This document shows positions 6,164-14,916 of a stretch of 64,000 nucleotides of DNA, piece by piece. Origin of the DNA: Armatimonadia bacterium (GTDB lineage Bacteria; Armatimonadota; Zipacnadia; Zipacnadales; JABUFB01). Position 1 is the first letter of the stretch; each line of letters opens with the position of its first letter. The DNA lies in the NCBI GenBank assembly GCA_039679385.1, contig JBDKVB010000067.1, forward strand, positions 62,001 to 126,000. The letters run 5' to 3'. The notes under the pieces are model-generated. The model did no database searches and was not told the origin of the DNA. It saw only the letters and a program-made list of their open reading frames with translations. The translations under genes were made by a program, and so were the position numbers.

Positions 6164-8092
6164 CTACTTCTTGGGCAGTGTGTAGCTGTACAGGTGGGAG
6201 CTGTTGCCGAAGTAGATTCGACCGTCCAGATAGTCGCCGCCGATCGTGACGGGGACCGGAGACTCTGCGAGCATAGTGATCTGGAAGGAGCCGGGCTCGA
6301 TCCTCGCGATGCCCTTGATGAACAGCAGGTAGATCGACCCATCCGGGGCCTTGACGAAGGCGCGGGTGCCCTGCTGGGACAGCGTCGGGCCGAACTTGGC
6401 GCTGACGTCCTCATCGTACACCACGCTGCGCTTGGCCGGATCGAAGACGAAGAAACGGCGCTGGTCGGCGATCCCGTAGACGAGACCGTCAGGCGCCATA
6501 GTCATGTCGATGTAGTTGCGTGCACCCGGGAAGACCGGGGCATGCCAGTCGAGCTTCTTGGTGGCCATGTCCAGGATGTAGAGCTCAGCCTGCGAGGCCT
6601 TGACCTCGCCGCCGGTTCCGGCCGCAATGGTGGTACCGCCCAGGAGCTTGCCGTCGGGCAGCGCAACGAGGCTCATTGTCGAGAGTTCCGGGATGATGTC
6701 GGTGTGCTCGAGCAGCACGCGGGTCTTGGTCTCGCGATCCCAAAACAGCAGTCCGCCGCCGGTGTACCCGTACTGCGGTGTGCCGCCCATGATGATTGTC
6801 TTGCCGTCGGGATGAGCCAGCAGCGCATGCGGACGGTGGATGGTCGGGGTGCAGTCGGTCAGGAACTGCGGGTTGCAGCCGTCCTTGCCCTTGACCGTCG
6901 GCACCCAGGGCTTGGTCGGGTCCCACTCGAGCAGGAAGCCGCCGCCATAGCCGCCGATGAAGAACCTGTCGCCCTGCATGACCACGGTGTTGTCCTGGCC
7001 GTAGGTGGCCTGGTTCATCCACGCGTCGGTTTTCGGGTTGTAGCTGAAGGTGCGCATCGGGAAGGCGGTGCCACCACTGATGGTGCCGTCCGGCGCGGCT
7101 GCGACGCCCATGATGTGGGCGCCTTCGCTGGTGTAGTCGAAGGGCACGCTGTTGGTCTTCTTCGTCTTGGCATCCTCGACGGTGAGCATGCGGTTCACAA
7201 GGTCGCAGTTCACCAGCTTGCTGCCATCGGGGAAGTTGCGGTAGAAGAGGCCCTGGCTGTCGGTGATGATGGGCTTGGGCGTGATCTTCGCAGGCTTCTC
7301 GATGCGGGTGCCCACGCCCTTGTAGAGCTCGTACCATCCATCCGCAGCGCCCGGGAGAGCTGCACCATATACCTTGCCGTTGACGTCACGGCACACGTAG
7401 GCATTGCCCCGCTTGCGCTCGGCTTCGGGCAGGATCGGCGTGCCCTTCCCGGTGCTGGGATCGAAGGCGATGATCTGGCTGGCGGTGTTCCCGAGGCCGA
7501 AGTAGACGTACCCCTGGTCATCGGCGGCTACGAAGCGCTGGTACTGGGCCCAGTTCTGCTTGTAGACGAGGCCATAGTCCTTGAACTCGCGCGTCTCGGG
7601 ATTGAAGGAGACAACACCGCTGTTGGGGTACGTGACGGACCAGATGGTGCCCTTGTCATCCTCGGTCATGCCCATGGCCATCTGCGGCGTGGTCTTGGAG
7701 AAGAAGGTGAACTCGCGCTTGACTGGATCGAACTCGCTAAAGTAGCTGTTGAAGTGGGTGTAGTACTTGTTCTTGCTCGACAGAAGGGAGGAGTAGGGGC
7801 AGTCGCCGCCCGGCGGGAAGGGGACCTTGAATTCCTCGCTCTTGCCCGTCTGGGCATCGATCATAAGCAGGGCGTAACCACCACGGAAGTCGAACAGCCA
7901 GACGAGCACCACGTTGCGGCCTTCGCCGTCGACGGTTGACACGGTTCCACGGTGGTTGCTGATAGGCGTCGCGACACCGTGATGCAGGAAGCCGTTGCCA
8001 AGGTCTTCGGTGACTGCGAGAGCGGCCTGAGTGAGGGCGAGCAGAAGCGGCACACTGACGATGAGCAACAGTCGGTTGGCACTTGCGTCCAT
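6164..8092 (-). CDS. Secreted beta-propeller protein
   Basis: The 642-residue product starts after GGAGG and has a signal peptide (cut near ALA-VTED, about residue 27). The rest is a run of short blade-like repeats with motifs such as IIAFDPSTGKG, VVSFNPETREF and LYILDMATKKL, the signature of seven-bladed or larger propellers of the SMP-30/PQQ-like and two-component-regulator propeller type. No catalytic signature stands out. It diverges from the heparinase-like gene at 8296 across about 200 bases, so the two could share regulation. It may be a binding protein or a lyase of propeller fold; substrate unknown. Confidence 0.7.
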   Translation of the reverse strand: MDASANRLLLIVSVPLLLALTQAALAVTEDLGNGFLHHGVATPISNHRGTVSTVDGEGRNVVLVWLFDFRGGYALLMIDAQTGKSEEFKVPFPPGGDCPYSSLLSSKNKYYTHFNSYFSEFDPVKREFTFFSKTTPQMAMGMTEDDKGTIWSVTYPNSGVVSFNPETREFKDYGLVYKQNWAQYQRFVAADDQGYVYFGLGNTASQIIAFDPSTGKGTPILPEAERKRGNAYVCRDVNGKVYGAALPGAADGWYELYKGVGTRIEKPAKITPKPIITDSQGLFYRNFPDGSKLVNCDLVNRMLTVEDAKTKKTNSVPFDYTSEGAHIMGVAAAPDGTISGGTAFPMRTFSYNPKTDAWMNQATYGQDNTVVMQGDRFFIGGYGGGFLLEWDPTKPWVPTVKGKDGCNPQFLTDCTPTIHRPHALLAHPDGKTIIMGGTPQYGYTGGGLLFWDRETKTRVLLEHTDIIPELSTMSLVALPDGKLLGGTTIAAGTGGEVKASQAELYILDMATKKLDWHAPVFPGARNYIDMTMAPDGLVYGIADQRRFFVFDPAKRSVVYDEDVSAKFGPTLSQQGTRAFVKAPDGSIYLLFIKGIARIEPGSFQITMLAESPVPVTIGGDYLDGRIYFGNSSHLYSYTLPKK

Positions 8093-8295
8093 GAGCGTCC
8101 TCCGTGCGCATAGCAGCAGATCGCCGTCGGCCCTGGGCCTTCGGCGTGCAGAGCGGATGAACGCTTCTTCCCCGCCCGAGGGATGTTGACCTGCCGCCCG
8201 TGCCGGGTTGCTCGGCCCGGCGCGGTAACTGTCACAGGACCCGGGAAGGGCATGGGGGCTTCAGCGGGGAAGTGGATCACATATGGAGGTGCAAC

Positions 8296-10653
8296 ATGAT
8301 GATAGCTCTACTGATAGCGGCGTGCGGTCTCGCCGCCGCCGACACACCGCAATTGTTGTTCACCAAGTCAGAACTCCCTGCCATCCAAGCCCAGACGCGG
8401 GAGCCCAACTGCGCGAAGGTCTGGGCTGAGATACTGACACGGGCCAACGCCATCACAGACAAGTCCTTGCCGGACTACGTGTCCCCAGACAAGGTCGATG
8501 CACCGCCGAAAGGCGAGGTGCGTGTTGAGATCCTCGGGCATCTGCTCGGTCGCCCGCTGACCCAGTGGTTCGAGACTCTCGGCTTCGCCTACCAAATCAC
8601 GGGGGACGAGCGATACGGTCGACACGGGGCTGCTCTGCTTGTTGAGGCCGCCCGACGGCTGCCGGTGACCGATCCGCGCATCGACAAGGGTTTCGCCGGC
8701 GCCAAGGGTGACATCATGCGGGCCTTCGCCCTCGGTTACGACTGGTTGGGCGAGATGATGACCCCCGAGGAGCGCAGGATCGTTGAGAACACCTGCGCCG
8801 GGTACGTTCGCCGAATTCTCGCTGATGCCGAGAACCCACGGTCCTGGTGGGTGCCGCACCACAACTTCATGGGCGTTGCCGTCGGGGCTGCCGGACTGCT
8901 TTCCCTCGACCTGCAGCAGGCTTTTCCCGAGGAGGCACCGGGGTGGCTCCAGAAGTGCACCGCAATCACCAGTCGCTGGTTCGATGAAGGCTTCGACGAA
9001 CAGGGAGCCTACTACGAAGGCACGGGCTACGGGCTCTATGGTCTCTCGAACGGCACACTGTTCTGCGCAGCCCTGAAGCACTGTGGCGGCCCGGACCTGC
9101 TCAACCATCCGCGGATTCGGCGCGTCCCGGAGTTCTACGCCCAGTCCCTGCTCCCGGGCGAGAACATCTTCGAGGCTCGCAATGATGCCAACTACGACGC
9201 CATCGGCGATCCGGCTATGCGCTACATCGCCGGAGACCTGGACAATGGCCTCGCGCAGTGGCTGTGGGAGACCTGCGGGAGCTCAGGCTCGCCGGTGCGC
9301 ATCATCTTCGAGAAGGGGCCTGCTCCGGCGCCGGTATCGCCTGTTGCCGCCAAGCTGCCTTTGGCTGAGCACTTCGTCGGCCGAGGTCTGTGCGTCTTCC
9401 GCACCGGCTGGTCCAAGGACGATGTGATGTACAGCATCGAAGCAGGCCCCTACTACCGGACCACCCACAACCAGGGCGACAAGGGGCACTTCGGGTTCTA
9501 TGGTCTGGGTCACCGCTGGGCGATCGACTCGGGCTACGGGAACAATCAGATTCCCGACGGCAGGGCCCAGACTGCAGCGCACAACTGCGTCATGATCGAC
9601 GGCAAGGGTCAGGCGCTTTCGGGTGCCGGTGCCGGGACCAACGGCACGATTGACGCCTTCGAGGACAACGCGACGGCCGGGTATGCTCTCGCCAACTGCA
9701 CGGAGGCCTACAACCGCAACGTCGGAGGGCAACCGGGCGCTGGAGCGAGGCGCGCCCTGCGGCACTCACTGTTTGTGCGGCCCTATGACGGTGCGCCGGC
9801 CTACGTCCTGGTCCTCGACGATATCCAGAAGGACGACGCCGACCATGACTACACCTGGATGATGCACACTGCACCGCAGAACATCGTGGCGCTGCAGCCC
9901 TGGGGTGCCGTGGTTGCCCAGGAGCCCGACGCCAACCAGTATGTCTGGACGCCGGTTGAGGCGACGGAGCGCGGGGAATGCAACTGGGACGTGAACGTGG
10001 CCGAGACCGGCGAGTACGTGATCTGGGCGAAGGTCCGGGCAACCGGTCCCGACCTCTCCAAGACCGACTCCTTCCTGATCCAGATCGACAACGGCCGGAT
10101 CACCCAGTGGCACACCGGTGCGACCAGCGCCTGGAAGTGGGGTAAGGTGGCCTCCGGCGTCGAGGGTTCGCCGGTGAGCTTCAACCTTCCGGCCGGTCGT
10201 CACACGGTGAAGTTCATGACCCGTGAGTCGGGCGCGCAGTTGAGCCGGGTGCTCGTGACCAGGGACGGCGCTGCTCAGCCGCCCTTCACAGCCGAGACCA
10301 AGGGTATCTGGCTGGAGACGACCGAGGCAACAGTGAAGGCGCCGATGGAAGTGGTGAGGACGGAGCCGCAGCCGAAGTCGAGCATGAGACTGTACCTGCA
10401 CGCCTCAGCGCCGATCAGCTTCACCACCGACGCCTATGAAGACCACCTGCGGATCAAGGGCCTCGTGAAGACCGTTGCTCCGGCCTTTGCGGCCCTGCTC
10501 GTGGCTCTTCCGCCGCAGATGGCTGCCCCAGAGGTCAGCTTCGCGGACGCCGCCGGCGCTTCGACGCTGACGGTCCGCTGGCCGACTCACACCGACCGCA
10601 TCCAGTGGCCGCGCCAGGGCACGGAAGTAGGACGCCCGGTGCTCAGCCGCTAG
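8296..10653 (+). CDS. Heparinase II/III-type polysaccharide lyase with C-terminal module
   Basis: The start is the ATG after GGAGGT; the product is 785 residues with a short signal peptide (MIALLIAACGLAAA). An alpha-toroid (about 30-360, with a conserved VPHHNFMGVA segment) precedes the beta-sandwich region carrying the family signature: THNQGDKGHFGFYGLGHRW, then IDSGYG and AAHNCVMIDG. These enzymes cleave uronic-acid glycosidic bonds (heparin, alginate, chondroitin types) by beta-elimination. Around residues 545-660 sits a beta-rich segment (YVIWAKVRA, DSFLIQIDNG, LPAGRHTVKFMTRESGA) that also appears in the proteins at 33712 and 36701. Exact substrate cannot be read from the sequence. Confidence 0.85.
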   Translation: MMIALLIAACGLAAADTPQLLFTKSELPAIQAQTREPNCAKVWAEILTRANAITDKSLPDYVSPDKVDAPPKGEVRVEILGHLLGRPLTQWFETLGFAYQITGDERYGRHGAALLVEAARRLPVTDPRIDKGFAGAKGDIMRAFALGYDWLGEMMTPEERRIVENTCAGYVRRILADAENPRSWWVPHHNFMGVAVGAAGLLSLDLQQAFPEEAPGWLQKCTAITSRWFDEGFDEQGAYYEGTGYGLYGLSNGTLFCAALKHCGGPDLLNHPRIRRVPEFYAQSLLPGENIFEARNDANYDAIGDPAMRYIAGDLDNGLAQWLWETCGSSGSPVRIIFEKGPAPAPVSPVAAKLPLAEHFVGRGLCVFRTGWSKDDVMYSIEAGPYYRTTHNQGDKGHFGFYGLGHRWAIDSGYGNNQIPDGRAQTAAHNCVMIDGKGQALSGAGAGTNGTIDAFEDNATAGYALANCTEAYNRNVGGQPGAGARRALRHSLFVRPYDGAPAYVLVLDDIQKDDADHDYTWMMHTAPQNIVALQPWGAVVAQEPDANQYVWTPVEATERGECNWDVNVAETGEYVIWAKVRATGPDLSKTDSFLIQIDNGRITQWHTGATSAWKWGKVASGVEGSPVSFNLPAGRHTVKFMTRESGAQLSRVLVTRDGAAQPPFTAETKGIWLETTEATVKAPMEVVRTEPQPKSSMRLYLHASAPISFTTDAYEDHLRIKGLVKTVAPAFAALLVALPPQMAAPEVSFADAAGASTLTVRWPTHTDRIQWPRQGTEVGRPVLSR

Positions 10654-10680
10654 GCAGGTACCAGAGTAGACAAGAACCAG

Positions 10681-10718
10681 ACAGGGCCGCCGGGATCCTC
10701 CCAGCGGCCCTGTGTTTT
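10681..10718 (+). terminator. Terminator between convergent lyase and GH16 genes
   Basis: ACAGGGCCGC (10681-10690) and GCGGCCCTGT (10704-10713) form a 10-bp stem, followed by GTTTTG on the plus strand. Confidence 0.8.
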
Positions 10719-10736
10719 GCTCCGCGACGATCGGCC

Positions 10737-11636
10737 TCAGTTCTCGGCGTGCTTCCAGGCCCGCACATACTCCACGCTGAAGGTGGAGGGCAGATTCTCG
10801 TCCTTCGGCAGGCCGAACCAGTCGGGCATGGTCTCGCTGTCGAAGTTGAGCGTCAGCGGCTGGTGCCAGTGCGTGTTGGGTCCCTTGCGGATCAGGACCC
10901 CGTCGATGAAGTACTTGATCTCCTTCTCGTCCCACTCCAACCCGTAGACGTGAAAGCCGGAGTCGAGGTCGAAGGGCGCAATCCACACCCCGCCCACACT
11001 CCAGTGCTTGTTCTCCAGCGGCGTGCGGAAGACGTGCACGTTCATGTTGACCTTCCGCTCGTAGCCCGGTGACCGCGCGCCGATCTCAAACACGTCGATC
11101 TCCGTCCACCACTCGGGAGTGCCGTCGTAGAACCAGAAGGAACTCGACCCCGCCGAACTCATGGGCCGGGCCTTCACCTCGAAGTAGCCATACTTCACGG
11201 TTGTCTTGCTCTTGACCGCGGCGCTGGTGTAGGTGTGATAGCCCTGGTCTTTCGGCATCTCGGGGACTTCCTGCTTGCGCATCGCCAGGTGAAGCTGCCC
11301 CTGCGAGACGGTGACATTGTCAGGCCAGAAGAAAGCCGGTTGGCGTCCCTTCCAGCCCGGGTTGTTGGGGTACCACTTCGTCGCGTCCAAGGTGTCGCCG
11401 GCGAACTCGTCGGTCATGGGATCGTAGCGAACCCACTTGCCCGCGTTGACCTGATCGGAGAGCGGGTAGGCGTCGGTTGAGGGCTTCACTGCGAGGGCGG
11501 CCAGGTCGGGCTTCAGGTCAATCCAGGTGGACTTGAGCACGTCCTTCGAGGGCATGGGCAACACCTCCTGAGCATGGGCGGTTACCGATAGCGCGCATCC
11601 CAGCAACATCACGGCAAGGGCAGTCTGACGCCACAT
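10737..11636 (-). CDS. Glycoside hydrolase family 16 protein (agarase/carrageenase-like)
   Basis: The 299-residue product has a signal peptide (cut near AHA-QEV, about residue 22) and a concanavalin-like fold. The GH16 catalytic motif E-[I]-D-x-x-E is present as EIDVFE (Glu179 nucleophile, Asp181, Glu184 acid/base). Surrounding text (YGYFEVKARPM, SSSFWFYDGTPEWW, FHVYGLEWDEKEIKYFIDG) matches the agarase/carrageenase side of GH16 more than laminarinases. It would hydrolyse beta-1,4 or beta-1,3 galactan or glucan outside the cytoplasm by a retaining mechanism. The ATG follows AGGAGGAA, and a clear promoter lies upstream at 11687-11715. Confidence 0.9.
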   Translation of the reverse strand: MWRQTALAVMLLGCALSVTAHAQEVLPMPSKDVLKSTWIDLKPDLAALAVKPSTDAYPLSDQVNAGKWVRYDPMTDEFAGDTLDATKWYPNNPGWKGRQPAFFWPDNVTVSQGQLHLAMRKQEVPEMPKDQGYHTYTSAAVKSKTTVKYGYFEVKARPMSSAGSSSFWFYDGTPEWWTEIDVFEIGARSPGYERKVNMNVHVFRTPLENKHWSVGGVWIAPFDLDSGFHVYGLEWDEKEIKYFIDGVLIRKGPNTHWHQPLTLNFDSETMPDWFGLPKDENLPSTFSVEYVRAWKHAEN

Positions 11637-11686
11637 GGGCGGTTCCTCCTGCGCAAGCCTGCTACGAGGTCTGTCACTGTGTGTGC

Positions 11687-11715
11687 AGGATACGCGGGCA
11701 CTCAGACACCGTCAA
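11687..11715 (-). promoter_or_regulatory. Promoter of the GH16 gene
   Basis: On the minus strand TTGACG (11715-11710), 17 bases and TATCCT (11692-11687) form a sigma-70-type promoter 50 bases before the start codon. Confidence 0.7.
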
Positions 11716-11837
11716 GCCCTCAGGCCGACCAGCTCTGGAGGGCTAGAGCAAGGCAAGGGGGAATAGCATACAGTGTTGGCGGTGTGGCACGAGGTGCGGA
11801 TCCAGCAAGCGTCACTCAGAACGGGACAGGATAGGCT

Positions 11838-13811
11838 ATGTGCGATTCACAGGGATTGATGATCTTCGCAGTGCTGCTGTGCTTGTCGATGGCTGTTGTC
11901 GCCCAGGGCGCGTCGATGACCGTCGAGGCCAGCGCCCAGGCAGTGAAGCGTGGAGACCCACTCACCGTGACCTGCAAGGTTGCCGATCGCGTGGAGGGTG
12001 ACCGCGTAGAGCACTACATGATCTGGACGCAAGGACAGCCGGTGCCCAATCCGCTGCGCGTTGAGGGGCCGAACTGCATCGTCGTCGACGGGAACCGCAC
12101 CGGGGTTTTCGACCTCGATGTGAGCCTGTGGCAAGATGCGACCTACGTGCTCCACCTGCGTGCCTACTACTACGCCTCCAAGGACGCCGTTCTCCAGCGC
12201 ACCGACGGCACAGTGACGGTGAAGGTCGCTGGAGGGACGCCGGCGCCTCAGCTTCAGGTGAAGGTAGAGAGTGAGCAGGTGACGGCGGGACAGCCGCTGA
12301 CGCTCTCGCTGGAACTGCTGAACGGCGAGCGGTACGGCGAGCTCGTGGAAACGACCCTCGTCAACCGCGGCCAGCAACTCACCGACGCTCAGCAGATACC
12401 CCTCGACCAGACTGAGGTGGTGGTCGATACCTGGAAGGGGCCGGGGACGCACTCGATCGATACCACCGGCTGGCGAGGACAGGTGCTGCGGTGCCTGGCG
12501 ATCCAGGCACGCTATCGGGTGGCCGGGCAGGAGCAGACGACTACCTGGACGGGAGCGGTGCCCAGGATCACGGTCATCGCCCCGGTCGCTGCGACCGATC
12601 CACGCCTCATGACGTCCTACCGGGGCAGTCGTCCGATCCACCTGATCACGAACGATGCCTACATGAACGCTTTCCCCTACCCCACCTGTCAGTCGTGGCG
12701 CAACAACGGTCGCGAGGTGTTCTTCGAATCCGATCGTCCGCGACCCGACGGCACGGTGGTCAAGGGCGAGCGGCAACTGATGATGGCGGACGTCGAGACG
12801 GGCAAGCTCACGCATCTGGCGACCCTGGGCGTGGAGGACACCTCGATCTATGGCGAGTTCCACACCGGTGGCTCCAGCCAGTACCACTCGGACTATGCCC
12901 CCGGCGCCGATCTGCTGGTCTACTACGACATGAGCAGCCACCACCTGTACACGCTGCGGCCCGGTGGAGCCCCCGTTGAGGTATTCCACGAGACTCAGGG
13001 CTACATCGGCGACCCACCGGCGATCTCTCGAGACGCCACCGAGATTCTGTACTACGTCATCTTCCCGGGGCCGAAGCAAAACCGCTACTTCGCCGGGATG
13101 ACGAGCGCGATCTTCACCTTGCGCATCGACCCGGCAACCGGCAAGGCGGTCGGCGAACCGCACATGGTGTACGCCTATCCCTGGCGCAAGGCACCCTTCA
13201 CTGACGCGCCACGGACAGCCAACAACTGGATCGGCCTCGACCACGTGCAGTTCTGCCCGACCGACACGAACCGCATCATGTACGCCCACGAGGGAGGCTA
13301 CTCCCGCAACGGAGAGCCTGAGAACACGCGGGTGTGGCACATCAAGGCCGATGGGAGTGACAACCGGTCGCTCGCGCCGGCCGAGGAGAAGGGCACCTAC
13401 TACACGCACGAGGTCTACGGCCCGCTGGGGCAGCATGTCTATGCTGTCTGGGGCGGCTCGGTGGCCCGATTTGAGGTGGACAGCGGACGCTTCGAAGCGG
13501 TCTACAAGATGGAGCGCCCCCTTGTGGCGGGGCACATTGGCGTGTCACCAGACGAGAAGTGGGTTGCCGCAGACATGCACGCCGGTTTCGGCCTCGACAA
13601 CGACGGCAACCCGATCGGTGGCCTGTTCCTGGTTGAGACTGCCACGGGGAAGGCCACCTTCCTGGCGGCGTTCCCGGCCGGGCCAGGGCATCCGCGGCAC
13701 ATCCATCCGAACTTCAGCCCGGACGGCACACGCGTGGGCTTCACGATGTCGGACGGACGCGGTGGATCGCAGCTTGCGTATGTGGAGGTCGCCGACCTGG
13801 TGAGGCCGTGA
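11838..13811 (+). CDS. PL22-like oligogalacturonate lyase propeller with N-terminal Ig-like domains
   Basis: The 657-residue product has a signal peptide (cut near AQG-ASM). Two related beta-sandwich domains (about 25-135 and 140-250) precede a propeller that matches oligogalacturonate lyases of family PL22: SIYGEFHTGGSSQYHSDY, HVQFCPTDTNRIMYAHEG, and HPNFSPDGTRVGFTMSDGR. In PL22 enzymes conserved His residues hold the metal; His residues are kept in these segments. Such lyases break unsaturated di- and tri-galacturonates, normally in the cytosol, so a signal peptide and extra domains are unusual. The ATG at 11838 has AGGATAGG before it; an ATG at 11859 is an alternative. Confidence 0.75.
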   Translation: MCDSQGLMIFAVLLCLSMAVVAQGASMTVEASAQAVKRGDPLTVTCKVADRVEGDRVEHYMIWTQGQPVPNPLRVEGPNCIVVDGNRTGVFDLDVSLWQDATYVLHLRAYYYASKDAVLQRTDGTVTVKVAGGTPAPQLQVKVESEQVTAGQPLTLSLELLNGERYGELVETTLVNRGQQLTDAQQIPLDQTEVVVDTWKGPGTHSIDTTGWRGQVLRCLAIQARYRVAGQEQTTTWTGAVPRITVIAPVAATDPRLMTSYRGSRPIHLITNDAYMNAFPYPTCQSWRNNGREVFFESDRPRPDGTVVKGERQLMMADVETGKLTHLATLGVEDTSIYGEFHTGGSSQYHSDYAPGADLLVYYDMSSHHLYTLRPGGAPVEVFHETQGYIGDPPAISRDATEILYYVIFPGPKQNRYFAGMTSAIFTLRIDPATGKAVGEPHMVYAYPWRKAPFTDAPRTANNWIGLDHVQFCPTDTNRIMYAHEGGYSRNGEPENTRVWHIKADGSDNRSLAPAEEKGTYYTHEVYGPLGQHVYAVWGGSVARFEVDSGRFEAVYKMERPLVAGHIGVSPDEKWVAADMHAGFGLDNDGNPIGGLFLVETATGKATFLAAFPAGPGHPRHIHPNFSPDGTRVGFTMSDGRGGSQLAYVEVADLVRP

Positions 13812-13911
13812 GGCCGTTGACTTAGGCTAAGGCCCTGTGGTAGGCTTGCTAAGTGATAGGACCAGCCACAGTTGGCTGACCTAAGGATTATCCTCCGGGA
13901 GGGGAACACCC

Positions 13912-14784
13912 TTGAGAGTGATCACCACCTGCTGTCTTGTCGTGCTTGCTGCCATGTCCGTCGCCTGGGCCGGAAGCGGCCCAATGCCGTCCGTGACCAT
14001 TGATGCAGCGATGCGAGGCAACACCTTCGTAGCCGACCCGGATGTCTCCGGCGCCTGGATCTACAACCCGGCCGCACTGGCGTCGCTCGCAGGCCTCCAG
14101 TCCAGCGATTCGGCCGGCCAGTGGAAGCACACCGCGTCGGCGACCTTCGAGGTCAAGGGCGATTCGGACCTCTTTGCAGTGAACTGGGGCGGCGTGAAGG
14201 CGGGCAAGGACTTCGGTCTCGGCGCAGGCTACGCGAAGGCCTGGGATGCGAAAGCCTATGGTGTCGGCCTTGGTAAGGCGTGGGCGGACAAGGGTATCTC
14301 CTGGGGTATCAGTTGGCAGCATATCGAGATGGACGAGTACGTTTTGCCGGACGCCGTTGACAGCGACTCCCAGAACCTGTTCGATCTGGGCATGCTGGGG
14401 CGTCTTCCGAGCGTCAAGGTGGCCGGGATCAGCAACGTACGGTACGGCGTTGTGCTGCGTGACCTGACCGACCAGTTCGAGCGCACCTGGGATCTCGGCG
14501 TCGCCTTCGATACCCCGGTGGGGATCGCTGTTGCGGTCGACATGGCTGACCTCACCAACGAAGTCGACCGTCGCTTCCGCTTCGGTGGGACGATGCGCCT
14601 CGGCGTGACCAAGGCCTGGCAGGTCGGCCTGGGGTTCGACGAAGGCGACCCGACTGCCGGTTTCGTGTATGATGGCGGCACACTGTGGCAGGGCGGCTCC
14701 TGGCGCTTCGGTGCAGCCTGGCAGAGCGCCGATCAGGGCGACGACAGCATCCTTGTGGGGGCCTACGCGAAGTGGGGTCTCTAG
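13912..14784 (+). CDS. Outer-membrane beta-barrel protein (PorV/UPF0164-like)
   Basis: The 290-residue product has a signal peptide (cut near AWA-GSG, about residue 20). It has an early segment (ADPDVSGAWIYNPAALASL) like that of barrel proteins that begin with a NPA motif, then repeated amphipathic strands rich in Gly and aromatic residues, ending in Leu (YAKWGL). The pattern fits small outer-membrane barrels of the PorV/conjugative-transfer TraF or UPF0164 kind. I choose the TTG at 13912, which follows GGGAGGGG; a GTG lies two codons later. Function unknown. It stands alone before a terminator. Confidence 0.6.
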   Translation: MRVITTCCLVVLAAMSVAWAGSGPMPSVTIDAAMRGNTFVADPDVSGAWIYNPAALASLAGLQSSDSAGQWKHTASATFEVKGDSDLFAVNWGGVKAGKDFGLGAGYAKAWDAKAYGVGLGKAWADKGISWGISWQHIEMDEYVLPDAVDSDSQNLFDLGMLGRLPSVKVAGISNVRYGVVLRDLTDQFERTWDLGVAFDTPVGIAVAVDMADLTNEVDRRFRFGGTMRLGVTKAWQVGLGFDEGDPTAGFVYDGGTLWQGGSWRFGAAWQSADQGDDSILVGAYAKWGL

Positions 14785-14812
14785 TCTTGCAGGACGTGAG
14801 CTTGTGAGGTAC

Positions 14813-14850
14813 GGCCTCGGGGGCCTGGTCGCTCCCGAGGCCATGTTCGT
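14813..14850 (+). terminator. Terminator after the barrel gene
   Basis: GGCCTCGGG (14813-14821) and CCCGAGGCC (14834-14842) form a 9-bp stem followed by ATGTTCGTTTGTTT. Confidence 0.65.
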
Positions 14851-14916
14851 TTGTTTGGGTTGGTGCGACTGCGGCCGGGGCAGCTCCGCCAGATCACCGT
14901 GGATGAGAGAACACAG

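Noticed and set aside
6194-7939. 581-residue plus-strand frame opposite the beta-propeller
   Set aside because: Its composition is that of an antisense shadow (Val/Ala/Gly/Leu rich, no domain), while the minus-strand frame has a signal peptide and blade repeats.
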